From NCBI GenBank assembly GCA_947488635.1, contig CANLAY010000004.1, forward strand, positions 1 to 15,834: a stretch of DNA of 15,834 bases. The letters are read 5' to 3'. The number at the start of each line of letters is the position of its first letter. Positions within the stretch are counted from its first letter, which is position 1. The notes beneath the pieces are model-generated. The model was not told the DNA's origin. It was given only the letters and a program-made list of their open reading frames with translations, and did not search any database. This stretch comes from Candidatus Nanopelagicaceae bacterium (GTDB lineage: Bacteria; Actinomycetota; Actinomycetes; Nanopelagicales; Nanopelagicaceae). Shown piece after piece: positions 1-7,782 of this stretch. The translations under genes and the position numbers were made by a program.

Positions 1-243
1 CGCGCCGAAGGAGTTGCTGAGTTCTACAACGACAAGAACTGGGCAATCCTAGATAAAGTTCGAGAGATCGCTAAAGATCACAGCGTGCCAGTTGGTGCCA
101 TCTCATTAGCGTGGATCCGTTCAAACCCGCAGGTCAGCACACCTATTGCAAGTGCGCGCACAGTGGAACAACTCGAAGAAATCGTGCAGGTTGTCGAGCT
201 GAGCGATGCTGAGCTTGCGAGCCTGAGTTCCCTTTCGGCCTAA
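1..243 (+). CDS. Aldo/keto reductase, C-terminal fragment (5' end outside window)
   Basis: This is the last 80 codons of an NAD(P)H-dependent aldo/keto reductase; the start and the catalytic Asp-Tyr-Lys-His residues lie before the window. The visible part fits the end of the TIM barrel: a helix followed by VPVGAISLAWIRSNPQVSTP, then the loop IASARTVEQLEE. In this family that loop carries the Ser/Arg residues that hold the 2'-phosphate and adenine of NADPH. The sequence then runs through ELSDAELASLSSLSA to a TAA stop at 241-243. The family reduces aldehydes and ketones in the cytosol, but the substrate cannot be read from this end. The next gene on the same strand starts 21 bp later. The family call is firm and the specificity is open. 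Confidence 0.85.
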   Translation, partial: RAEGVAEFYNDKNWAILDKVREIAKDHSVPVGAISLAWIRSNPQVSTPIASARTVEQLEEIVQVVELSDAELASLSSLSA

Positions 244-705
<462 letters not shown>

Positions 706-708
<3 letters not shown>

Positions 709-732
709 AACCATTGATTTATAAGGGTTTTA
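706..732. terminator. Possible weak bidirectional terminator between convergent genes
   Basis: TAAAACC at 706-712 and GGTTTTA at 726-732 form a perfect 7-bp inverted repeat around a 13-nt loop. The two TAA stop codons of the convergent genes form its outer ends. The A-rich and T-rich arms would give a U-tract in either direction. The stem has only two G:C pairs, so it may terminate poorly. Confidence 0.3.
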
Positions 733-1554
733 CTTCATAAACAAAGCGTTTAGACGCTTGGTTGTGAAGAATAAACCAACGCAAATCATCACTAAGAAAT
801 ATGTGAAGTTGACCAAAATGTTGATTCCAAATTCACCATTCATGGCTCGCGTAACTAATTCAATGGCTTGTCGCAGCGGCAGTGCTTTTATGATGGCTTG
901 TGCCCAACCTGGGAAAACGGTTAGTGGATAGAAAGCACCAGAAAACAAGAACATTGGTAGCAAGAAAATCTCAAAAAAGTTCATCTGATGATGTGACTTC
1001 ATGAAAGAGGTAATTGCCATACCAAATGAGGCAAAGCCAAATGCCACAATAATGGCTGCTGGTATCGCTAGTATCGCCCACCAACTTGTTACTAAGCCGA
1101 GTCCCGCAATAATTATCGTAAAGGCAGTTGCATAGAGACCACCGCGCATTAGCGCCCAAGCTATTTCACCAAGTGCTACATCTAGCGGTCCAAGCGAAGT
1201 AGCCAACATCGCCTTGTATAAGCGACTTTCATTTAACTTGAAAAACACGTTCCAGGTTGAATCAAGCATTGCGCCATTCATAGCACTCGTTGCTAACAAA
1301 CCCGGTGCAATATAAGCAGCGTATGAGATGTCGCCACCGGGTGTAGATATGTTGCCTACCAGTTCTCCGATGCCATATCCAAAGGAGAGTAGATAAAGGA
1401 CTGGCTCTAAGAAACCGCTGACAACGGCAATCCAGGCAGATGACTTAAACGAAAGCCAGTTTCGTAACAGAACTTGTTGCGGCCGGCCGGCAAAGTATTT
1501 ATCACCGAATTTGCCTAGTCGGCGCTCAGATAACGCCACTGCATTAGATGTCAT
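730..1554 (-). CDS. ABC-2 type transporter permease (second permease of operon)
   Basis: This is a 274-residue integral membrane protein of the ABC-2 (NodJ/DrrB-like) class. After a cytosolic start (SERRLGKFGDKYFAGRPQQ, then LLRNWLSFKSSAWIA) come about six hydrophobic helices. Conserved-looking family features are FLEPVLYLLSFGYGIGELVG early and FLLPMFLFSGAFYPLTVFPGWAQ late. The late motif is the typical 'P-x-x-LFSG-x-FYP' signature before the last helices. It would form the membrane channel with its partner at 1555-2352, driven by the ATPase at 2352-3278. The start ATG directly follows the TAA of the upstream permease (TAAATG, no gap), so the two are translationally coupled. The cargo is unknown; the family exports drugs, lipids or polysaccharides. 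Confidence 0.9.
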   Translation of the reverse strand: MTSNAVALSERRLGKFGDKYFAGRPQQVLLRNWLSFKSSAWIAVVSGFLEPVLYLLSFGYGIGELVGNISTPGGDISYAAYIAPGLLATSAMNGAMLDSTWNVFFKLNESRLYKAMLATSLGPLDVALGEIAWALMRGGLYATAFTIIIAGLGLVTSWWAILAIPAAIIVAFGFASFGMAITSFMKSHHQMNFFEIFLLPMFLFSGAFYPLTVFPGWAQAIIKALPLRQAIELVTRAMNGEFGINILVNFTYFLVMICVGLFFTTKRLNALFMK

Positions 1555-2352
1555 TTACTTCTCTAACCTTTTATGGAAAATTCGGGCAGATAAGAACAAC
1601 CCAATTACGATCATGCTAGCTAGCACACAGATATGTATGGAAAGTTGTAGCCCGGACAACGGGTAGTCATAAGTCAGATAGCGACCAAGTTCAGTAGCGT
1701 GCCAAAGCGGTGAAATCCAGCCGAAAAACTGTAAGAAAATAGGCATTTGGGTGAGTGGATAGAAGGTGCCTGAGAATAAAAACATTGGGATCATGACGAA
1801 TCGCCCCACCAGAGTAAAGAAGAAATTCTCATTCTCGATCTTGGCCGCCAGTGCCAGCATTACTGCGCCCATTGCTGCTCCTGCCAAAAGTGCTGCTGGC
1901 ATAGCCAACCAAGCAGTACCTGACTCAAGTGCACCAAAGAAATAAAGTACGATCCAATAGATAACAACGGAAACTACTGTGCGAAACATTGCAGCGAGGA
2001 AAACGCCTAAAGAAATTTGGCGGGCTGTTATTGGCGTAGAACGCATACCGAAGAAAGTACGGTTCCATTTAAATCCATCCATAACTGGGAAAATTACTTC
2101 ATCACTGCTTCCCTGAATTGCTGCACTTGCTAGCAATGCAGGCGCTAAGAAAGTTAAGTAACTAACGCCATTGACACCATTGTTGGCATCGACCAAAGAA
2201 CCCACACCAATGCCAATTGAAACCAGATAAAGCGCTGGATTGACAACAGCTGCAAATAAAATAATGCCAGACCATTTAGCCATGTTGCGAATACGCGCCT
2301 CAGCTATATGAAATGAACCAAATCTAGAGACTTTGCGAATATTGGTACTCAT
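1555..2352 (-). CDS. ABC-2 type transporter permease (first permease of operon)
   Basis: A second ABC-2 permease of about 265 residues, homologous in layout to the next gene. It has NPALYLVSIGIGVGSLV in its first membrane region, YLTFLAPALLASAAIQGSSD in the middle, and IPMFLFSGTFYPLTQMPIFL before the last two helices. The pair most likely forms a heterodimeric membrane channel in the cytoplasmic membrane. I chose the ATG at 2352, which overlaps the ATPase stop by one base (TGATG). A GTG immediately upstream at 2355 would add one residue with a GTGA overlap and cannot be excluded. The arrangement ATPase-permease-permease is complete, and no substrate-binding protein is present, which fits export rather than import. 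Confidence 0.9.
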   Translation of the reverse strand: MSTNIRKVSRFGSFHIAEARIRNMAKWSGIILFAAVVNPALYLVSIGIGVGSLVDANNGVNGVSYLTFLAPALLASAAIQGSSDEVIFPVMDGFKWNRTFFGMRSTPITARQISLGVFLAAMFRTVVSVVIYWIVLYFFGALESGTAWLAMPAALLAGAAMGAVMLALAAKIENENFFFTLVGRFVMIPMFLFSGTFYPLTQMPIFLQFFGWISPLWHATELGRYLTYDYPLSGLQLSIHICVLASMIVIGLFLSARIFHKRLEK

Positions 2353-3278
2353 CACTCAACCAATGAACGTCCGGTGAGGCGAAGGAATACATCTTCCAAT
2401 GAACTGCGTCGTACTAGTGAAGTATTTGGATGAATTCCTTTTGCAGTAATTTGTTCAAGCAACTGTTCACCATCTGTGGCATATAGCAATATCCGATCAG
2501 GGAGAACTTCGATGCGATCAGCAAGTGGACGAAGTACTTCAACCATTTCTTGATTGCGATCAGAGCCAAAGCGAACTTCGAGCACTTCCTTTGTTGAGTA
2601 AGTCTTAATGAGCTGGGCTGGACTATCTTCAGCCATGATCTTGCCTCTATCCATCACGATTAAGCGATCACAAAGTTGTTCAGCTTCATCCATGTAGTGA
2701 GTCGTAATAAGCAGTGTCACGCCTTGCTCTTTCAGGCGAAATAAGCGATCCCAGAGAATGTGGCGTGCTTGCGGATCTAAACCTGTAGTTGGTTCATCGA
2801 GCATCAAAATGTCAGGCTCGCTTACCAAGGATCTAGCGATAGTTAGGCGTCTTTTCATGCCACCGCTTAGAGCCTCAACTTTTGTGTCTTTCTTCTCTTC
2901 CAGCTGTGCGAATTCCAGAAGCTCCGGAATCTTCTTATTAATAAAACTAGAGGAAAGACCGAAGTAGCGACCATAGATAAAGATGTTCTCGGAAACCGTT
3001 AATTCATTATCTAAGTTATCTTGTTGTGGCACAACACCTAAGTGCGCACGAATCTGTGGTCCATTTACTTCCGGGTCTTTACCCAGAATTGTTAAAGTGC
3101 CAGAAGTACGAACTGACGTGGCACCAATAATGCGCATCGTGGTTGATTTGCCAGCACCATTGGGTCCTAAGAAGCCAAATGATTCGCCTTTAGCAACATC
3201 GAAGTCAATTCCATCTACTGCAACGAAGTCACCGTAAGTTTTTGTTAGGCCTCGAGCCTGAATTAACATTTCAGTCAT
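2352..3278 (-). CDS. ABC-2 type transporter ATP-binding protein (NodI/DrrA-like)
   Basis: This 308-residue ATPase energises the two permeases downstream. Visible motifs are Walker A GPNGAGKST at residues 38-46, Q-loop Gln around residue 85 (GVVPQQDNLD), signature LSGGMKRR at 137-144, Walker B with ILMLDEPTTGLD at 157-168, and the switch His in TTHYMDEAEQ near 194. The C-terminal ~90 residues form the extra domain typical of DrrA/NodI-type exporters and end LEDVFLRLTGRSLVE, a common end for this class. It is the first gene of the operon. The ATG at 3278 has TAGGCT six bases upstream and no Shine-Dalgarno, which fits a leaderless start. An internal ATG three codons later is the alternative. Substrates of relatives include nodulation lipids and anthracyclines; here the substrate is unknown. 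Confidence 0.95.
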   Translation of the reverse strand: MTEMLIQARGLTKTYGDFVAVDGIDFDVAKGESFGFLGPNGAGKSTTMRIIGATSVRTSGTLTILGKDPEVNGPQIRAHLGVVPQQDNLDNELTVSENIFIYGRYFGLSSSFINKKIPELLEFAQLEEKKDTKVEALSGGMKRRLTIARSLVSEPDILMLDEPTTGLDPQARHILWDRLFRLKEQGVTLLITTHYMDEAEQLCDRLIVMDRGKIMAEDSPAQLIKTYSTKEVLEVRFGSDRNQEMVEVLRPLADRIEVLPDRILLYATDGEQLLEQITAKGIHPNTSLVRRSSLEDVFLRLTGRSLVE

Positions 3279-3284
3279 TCGCGT

Positions 3285-3290
3285 AGCCTA
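3285..3290 (-). promoter_or_regulatory. Putative -10 box of the ABC-2 export operon
   Basis: Read on the minus strand, TAGGCT (TANNNT) lies six bases upstream of the ATG at 3278. With no ribosome-binding site in between, this suggests a leaderless mRNA for the three-gene operon. No -35 box is recognisable. Confidence 0.3.
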
Positions 3291-3347
3291 TCTAAGTATT
3301 CTCAAAATGCGATAAATTGTGCTTGAAAATCAGGGAAATGAGGCGAA

Positions 3348-4118
3348 GTGAAGGTAATTCTATGGCACTTGCGCAAAAGCCTTATCGACCTTTTCCCAAC
3401 AAAGAGATTTCGGCTGATTCTAATTGGGTTAATTCTTATCGCGGCGTTTATCTCAGTCTCTGAGTTAATAGTTGCCAAACTCTTCACCAAGATCATTCTG
3501 GACGAAGGCGAAATAGATAAATCAAAGTTAGCTATTTTTATTACTTTTTTCTTCTTGTTCTACGGATTCACTCGGGTCGGACAATTTGCACAACGTATTT
3601 ATCGTGTGCGAATTTTTGATCGCGCCTTTAAAGCGAACGAAACTGAGATAACAAATGGCAAAAATAATTGGCGCTGGACCCAAGCTTTTGAACTTACCAA
3701 TATATCTAGCATGTTAACTCAGATAAGTGTGATCTTGGTATTTTTCTTTTACTTTAACTGGATATTTGCACTACTTGATCTCTTAATGATCGTAATTGTT
3801 CTAGAAGTTTTGGGCCGCATATTCGGAAAACAAGTTGATATTCAGCGCTCTTTTGTTAAGGCACAGAAAGAGAAGATCCAGATCGATAATGTGATCCGCG
3901 TGAGTACTCGAATAAAATCTGGTGAGATTGGTACCTTGCTTGCAGGTTTTGCCTCAATCCTTCTCCTGGGTGTGCTTTTTTATCTAAATTACCTAGGAGA
4001 AATCAACGCTTCTAATACTGTGGTTCTTTTTTTTGGGTTAAGAATGCAGACTTCGAATTTATCAAGTATTTCTACCGGCTTAATGAGATTTGCTCGCGCA
4101 AAAACTCACGGCGAGTAA
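3348..4118 (+). CDS. Unrecognised membrane protein resembling an ABC1-type exporter membrane domain without ATPase
   Basis: This 256-residue protein has about five or six hydrophobic helices (roughly residues 21-44, 60-81, 119-138, 139-158, 195-216 and 222-235) separated by charged loops. The first part reads like TM1 and its outer loop in ABC1-type exporters (LILIAAFISVSELIVAKLFT, then KIILDE). A long charged stretch at 160-194, with KAQKEKIQIDN, recalls their cytosolic extensions. There is no Walker A, signature or Walker B sequence, and the next gene is convergent 11 bp away, so no ATPase domain is joined to it. The GTG start has a purine-rich, SD-like stretch upstream (GGGAAATGAGGCGAA). 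It could be a diverged or decayed exporter half or an unrelated membrane protein. The resemblance is an inference from pattern only. Confidence 0.6.
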   Translation: MKVILWHLRKSLIDLFPTKRFRLILIGLILIAAFISVSELIVAKLFTKIILDEGEIDKSKLAIFITFFFLFYGFTRVGQFAQRIYRVRIFDRAFKANETEITNGKNNWRWTQAFELTNISSMLTQISVILVFFFYFNWIFALLDLLMIVIVLEVLGRIFGKQVDIQRSFVKAQKEKIQIDNVIRVSTRIKSGEIGTLLAGFASILLLGVLFYLNYLGEINASNTVVLFFGLRMQTSNLSSISTGLMRFARAKTHGE

Positions 4119-4129
4119 GGCAACAAGCT

Positions 4130-5524
4130 CTAGTCGCGAAGTGCTTTAGCTAAAGATCTAAAATCTTCAACCAAAATATCAATTTCGGTTTGGCCATGCG
4201 CCAAAGAAATTAGCCATTGCTCATCGAGCCCTGGAGGCGTAATGATTCCGCGGTTTAGCGACCAAAGCCAAGAAAGTTCAGCGACTTGGAAATCAGTTGC
4301 TTTGTAATCGCGATAGTTACGTACCGGGGTTGTTGACCAAGTAATACAGCCCTTAACGCCAAAACCAACGGTGTGTGCCGGCAAGTTGTACTCATCGATA
4401 ATTTCATTAATACGAACCAGCGCTTGTTGATTCAGCGCTTCGGCTTTAGCTAAAGCTTCTGGCGTACAGATTTTATCTATTGCGCGAATACCAGCCATTG
4501 CGAGTGGATTTCCGTTGAAGGTACCGAAATGCCCAAGTCGGCCATCGGTAACAGCTTGCATGTACTTATCTTTTCCACCGAATGCTGCAACTGGTACTCC
4601 GCCACCAATTGATTTAGCAAGTGTGATCAAATCAGGTTGCACGCCTAAACGTTGGGCAGCACCCTGGTAGCCAGCAGTTAAGCCAGTTTTTACCTCGTCA
4701 AAGATCAAAATAATGTTGTATTGATCGCAAAGTTGGCGGACAGATTCGAGATAGCCAGCATCTGGCAACACGATTGCGATATTTTCGAGAACTGGCTCGA
4801 GAATAAAGCAAGCAATTTTGTCAGCATGAGCTTGGAACACTCGTTCGAGTGATTCGATATTGTTAAACGGCACCACATAAACATCGCCTGGCACGGTTCC
4901 AACATTTGGTACCGGGGTTGGATCATTGGCATCGCCAACTTCAGACAAACTTGGCTTACAAGAAACCATCAATGGATCAAATGAGCCGTGATAGCCACCT
5001 TCGAGTTTTACAACACCGCTCTTGCTGGTATAGGAGCGAGCTAAGCGAACTGCGTACATGGTTGCTTCGGTGCCAGAGTTGGCAAAGCGAACTTGATCAA
5101 TGGCAAAACGTTTACAGATTCGTTCAGCTGCATCGCGAGAAATCGGTGAAGGAGTTACAAAGAGCATTCCTTCGGCAAGTGAATTCTTAATTTCTTCGAC
5201 CACGGCTGGGTTTAAGTGGCCGGCAAACATTGCGCCAAAGCCCATCGACATATCGAGCAATTTGCGACCATCGACATCGGTCATGTAAGCGCCTTGCGCT
5301 GATGTGATGGAGATTGGGTATGGGTCCCAGTGCTGGAAGCTAGATGGCACACCCATTGGCATGGTCTCTTTGGCAACCACATTTTCGATTTCGGATTTGC
5401 CAGTTCCTTCTTTAAACCGAGCCCATTCTTGGTCTAACAGAGCGGCGACTCGAGTTTTGGAGACTGGCGTTGATGTTGCAGGAACAGATCTAAACGTTTG
5501 CGGATGATTCGCAGTGGTTTTCAT
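4130..5524 (-). CDS. Class III PLP-dependent aminotransferase / glutamate-1-semialdehyde 2,1-aminomutase-like
   Basis: A cytosolic fold-type I PLP enzyme of 464 residues. Visible features are FANSGTEA at 147-154 (cofactor phosphate loop), GGYHGS at 176-181, the Asp of FDEVKTG near 276 (pairs with the pyridine nitrogen), the Schiff-base Lys in [17 protein letters not shown] near 304, and [12 protein letters not shown] at 334-345. These match the HemL / 'aspartate aminotransferase family' group. At 464 residues it is longer than typical HemL (about 430), with an N-terminal extension of about 50 residues ahead of [15 protein letters not shown], so it may act on another amino acid. It stands alone between convergent and divergent neighbours. 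TAAAGT on the minus strand ends 14 bp before the ATG and could be its -10. I would not assign hemL on this evidence. Confidence 0.85.
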   Translation of the reverse strand: MKTTANHPQTFRSVPATSTPVSKTRVAALLDQEWARFKEGTGKSEIENVVAKETMPMGVPSSFQHWDPYPISITSAQGAYMTDVDGRKLLDMSMGFGAMFAGHLNPAVVEEIKNSLAEGMLFVTPSPISRDAAERICKRFAIDQVRFANSGTEATMYAVRLARSYTSKSGVVKLEGGYHGSFDPLMVSCKPSLSEVGDANDPTPVPNVGTVPGDVYVVPFNNIESLERVFQAHADKIACFILEPVLENIAIVLPDAGYLESVRQLCDQYNIILIFDEVKTGLTAGYQGAAQRLGVQPDLITLAKSIGGGVPVAAFGGKDKYMQAVTDGRLGHFGTFNGNPLAMAGIRAIDKICTPEALAKAEALNQQALVRINEIIDEYNLPAHTVGFGVKGCITWSTTPVRNYRDYKATDFQVAELSWLWSLNRGIITPPGLDEQWLISLAHGQTEIDILVEDFRSLAKALRD

Positions 5525-5637
5525 TTTTTGCGCTTTCGACTTTAAGACGATCTCAAAGCCCCTAGCGCCTTACTCCCAACAAATTTTGTTACTTGGGAAG
5601 TTTAGCCGTTTATAACTTTTAAGCAACGGGAGCGCTA

Positions 5638-5692
5638 GTTCATGCGTGGTTTATCGCGTGTTTTCATAAATTTAACTTGATTTCTATAGGGT
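5638..5692 (+). promoter_or_regulatory. Putative PHO-box-like repeats and -10 of the 5'-nucleotidase gene
   Basis: Successive 11-bp units read GTTCATGCGTG (5638-5648), GTTTATCGCGT (5649-5659) and, more weakly, GTTTTCATAAA (5660-5670). The first two resemble the Streptomyces PHO-box unit (GKTCAYYYRSG), with 9 and 7 of 11 positions agreeing by eye. They end shortly before candidate -10 boxes TATAGG (5685-5690) or TAGGGT (5687-5692), 6-8 bp from the ATG at 5699. That is a sensible place for an activator. PhoP control is inferred. Confidence 0.45.
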
Positions 5693-5698
5693 TTCTAT

Positions 5699-7699
5699 AT
5701 GACTAACACCCTAAAAACCCGCAAGAAACTGAGCTTCGGCGTATTCGCCGTTGCCGCCACTCTATTGGTAACTATGGTTACTCCAATCGCACAGGCAAAC
5801 GTTGTTTACGCGAAGCCTTCTGCACCGACAAATGTCACATCGTATTTATGGAAAAACGGCATCATGGTTAAGTGGACGCCAACAGAGGCGACTCCAGCTA
5901 TTACACACTATGTAATTTCAGCCGGTTCCGGTTCATGTCCAGTAATGATTGCTGCAAATGGTCGTTCGTATGTAACCATGCCAGTTGTTGCCGGCCAACC
6001 TGGCGGAACTCCAATTGTGCAAGCAGTAAATGCATACGGATTCTCAGTAGCCGCTAAATCAAGAATGTCTTACACAGCAGAAGAGCTCGCAACTGTTGCA
6101 TCAAGTGCGGACATTAAGTCAGTTCAAGTACTTCAACTTAGCGACTTGCACGGTGCAATTGAAGCGAGTGCATCAAACATTGGTGCTGCAGTTTTAGCAT
6201 CTGCTTTCGCAAACGATCGCAAGAACACAGCTGCCACCGTCACGCTTTCATCAGGTGACAACATCGGTGCAGCGCCACCAATTTCAACAGAGTTTGAAGA
6301 AATGCCAACAATTGAATCAATGAACTTAATGAAGTTCGATGCATCAACTTTCGGAAACCACGAACACGATCGCAACTTGGCACACGTTCAAAAAGTTATT
6401 GGCGCATCTGATTTCCAGTGGGTCTCATCAAACTACGGCGACTCATCCCTGGCTGTTCTTAAGTCAGGCACCAAGGCTGCCAAGAGCTTCATCATCATTG
6501 AGCGCGGTGACGTAAAGATCGGCATTGTCGGTTCAAACACTGAAACCACAATTGAGCAAGTATTCCCAGGTAACTTGGATTACACCGATTCAGCTGGCGT
6601 TAAGCGCACTATTGAAATTCAACCTGGTGTTGAGGGAATCAATGCCGCAATTGTGGCAGCTAAGAAAGCTGGCGCAGACTTAGTAGTTGCAGTCATTCAC
6701 CAAGGTTGGTCAGAAAGCGTTGGCGGAGTTTCAGTCGGCATACTCAATGAGATGGCTACTCAAATCAAGGGCGCCGCTGCCATTTATGGCGGACATAGTC
6801 ACCAGACATTTACCACCATGGTTCCAGGTGACCGAGTGGGTAGTGGAACTCTCGTTGGTCAAACACTGAACGCAGGCGTTGAATACACCAGATCACAGAT
6901 CTGTGTAAACACAAGATCAAACAGAGTACTTGGTTCATCAATTGAAACCATTAAAAAAGCAGCCGTAGCAACAGTAGTAGCTGATGCACCTGCAGCTGCG
7001 CTAGTTAAGAAGTATAAAGACCAGATGACTGGCAAGTTAGATGTAAAGATAGGTTCTGTTGCTGGCATATTCCCACGTGGTGGAACTCCAGCAGTTGAAC
7101 GTTCTGGTGAAAACCCAATGGGTATTTACATTGCTGACCTACTTCGCGCAAAGTACAAGACAGACTTTGCGTTAACTAACGGTGGCGGTATTCGCGATAC
7201 TTTCCCAGCTAAGACCTACACACCGGTTGATACCAAGTTGGTTCGTACCGGAACTGGTCCACTTGATGTAACACTTGGAGATGCGTTAACTGTTTACCCA
7301 TTCGGTAACCAAGTTGCAACAACAATTGTTACTGGTGAAAATCTCTGGAAAGCACTAGAAAATGGTGTTGGCGGAAACTATCCCGGTGATGGTCGATTCC
7401 CACAAGTTTCTGGCTTCAAGTTCACCTTTGATCCAACTAAGGCAGTCGGAAGTCGCATCGTTTCGGTAACTAAGAACGATGGAACTGCACTTGCAAAGGA
7501 TCAAACCGTTTACACCCTGACAACTCTTGACTTTATTATTTACGGTGGTGACGGATACCTCAATGTATTCTCACCAGCGAAAGCCAAGGTTATGGGCGCA
7601 CTGCTAGATGTATTCGTAGATGCACTCAAGGCTGATCTAGCTGCTGGAAAGGTCACTCAACTGCCAGCACTTGATGGTCGTGTTAAGAAAGTCGGCTAA
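5699..7699 (+). CDS. Secreted 5'-nucleotidase / 2',3'-cyclic phosphodiesterase family metallophosphoesterase
   Basis: A 666-residue exported enzyme expected to hydrolyse extracellular nucleotides to nucleoside and phosphate. Residues 1-33 form a signal peptide (KTRKK, hydrophobic core, then AQA-N). Residues ~37-125 look like a fibronectin-III-type beta domain. The dimetal phosphoesterase domain spans ~140-400, with QLSDLHG (Asp149, His151), SSGDN (Asp187), FGNHEHD (Asn220, His221), VIHQG (His334) and GGHSH (His366, His368). The C-terminal substrate domain has NGGGIR at 494-499, VYPFGNQ at 532-538 and YGGDGY at 615-620, whose aromatics stack on the nucleobase in the family. The metal set appears complete; GNHEHD replaces the commoner GNHEFD. 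Asn codons are mostly AAC, suggesting high expression. It is followed by a strong terminator and preceded by PHO-box-like repeats. The C-terminus shows no LPXTG anchor, so it is likely released. Confidence 0.95.
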   Translation: MTNTLKTRKKLSFGVFAVAATLLVTMVTPIAQANVVYAKPSAPTNVTSYLWKNGIMVKWTPTEATPAITHYVISAGSGSCPVMIAANGRSYVTMPVVAGQPGGTPIVQAVNAYGFSVAAKSRMSYTAEELATVASSADIKSVQVLQLSDLHGAIEASASNIGAAVLASAFANDRKNTAATVTLSSGDNIGAAPPISTEFEEMPTIESMNLMKFDASTFGNHEHDRNLAHVQKVIGASDFQWVSSNYGDSSLAVLKSGTKAAKSFIIIERGDVKIGIVGSNTETTIEQVFPGNLDYTDSAGVKRTIEIQPGVEGINAAIVAAKKAGADLVVAVIHQGWSESVGGVSVGILNEMATQIKGAAAIYGGHSHQTFTTMVPGDRVGSGTLVGQTLNAGVEYTRSQICVNTRSNRVLGSSIETIKKAAVATVVADAPAAALVKKYKDQMTGKLDVKIGSVAGIFPRGGTPAVERSGENPMGIYIADLLRAKYKTDFALTNGGGIRDTFPAKTYTPVDTKLVRTGTGPLDVTLGDALTVYPFGNQVATTIVTGENLWKALENGVGGNYPGDGRFPQVSGFKFTFDPTKAVGSRIVSVTKNDGTALAKDQTVYTLTTLDFIIYGGDGYLNVFSPAKAKVMGALLDVFVDALKADLAAGKVTQLPALDGRVKKVG

Positions 7700-7715
7700 C
7701 AGTTAAGAACTGATT

Positions 7716-7762
7716 AAAGATCAGGGGCGCATCCGATGAGGGTGTGCCCCTGATCTTTTTTT
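7716..7762 (+). terminator. Strong intrinsic terminator of the 5'-nucleotidase gene
   Basis: AAAGATCAGGGGC at 7716-7728 pairs perfectly with GCCCCTGATCTTT at 7746-7758 (13 bp). The stem extends by GCA with TGT (one G-U pair) to 16 bp, around an 11-nt loop, and is followed by a T-run to 7762. It starts 16 bp after the stop at 7699. Confidence 0.92.
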
Positions 7763-7768
7763 ACGCGA

Positions 7769-7774
7769 TAAACT
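7769..7774 (+). promoter_or_regulatory. Putative -10 box of the glycosyltransferase gene
   Basis: TAAACT ends 8 bp before the ATG at 7783, again predicting a leaderless transcript. It lies only 6 bp after the terminator's T-run. Its -35 region would therefore fall inside the right arm of the hairpin, so terminator and promoter are nested. Confidence 0.35.
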
Positions 7775-7782
7775 CTGCATCT

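Noticed and set aside
2758..3237. Plus-strand reading frames opposite the ABC ATPase gene
   Set aside because: They are antisense to a gene with all ABC motifs intact and have no RBS or recognisable domain.
3348..4118. Foreign-island origin for the AT-rich membrane protein gene
   Set aside because: No repeats, integrase, tRNA or composition break flanks it; hydrophobic codons (ATT, TTT, TTA) alone make such genes AT-rich.
4130..5524. The aminotransferase as a kynurenine aminotransferase belonging to the kyn genes
   Set aside because: Kynurenine aminotransferases are usually class I/II enzymes, whereas this is a class III/HemL-like protein. It is about 4.6 kb from the kyn operon with several unrelated transcription units between.
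7744..7782. Upstream GTG start for the glycosyltransferase, adding 13 residues
   Set aside because: It lies inside the terminator hairpin of the preceding gene and has no ribosome-binding site; the added residues do not resemble the family start. ATG 7783 with TAAACT upstream is better.
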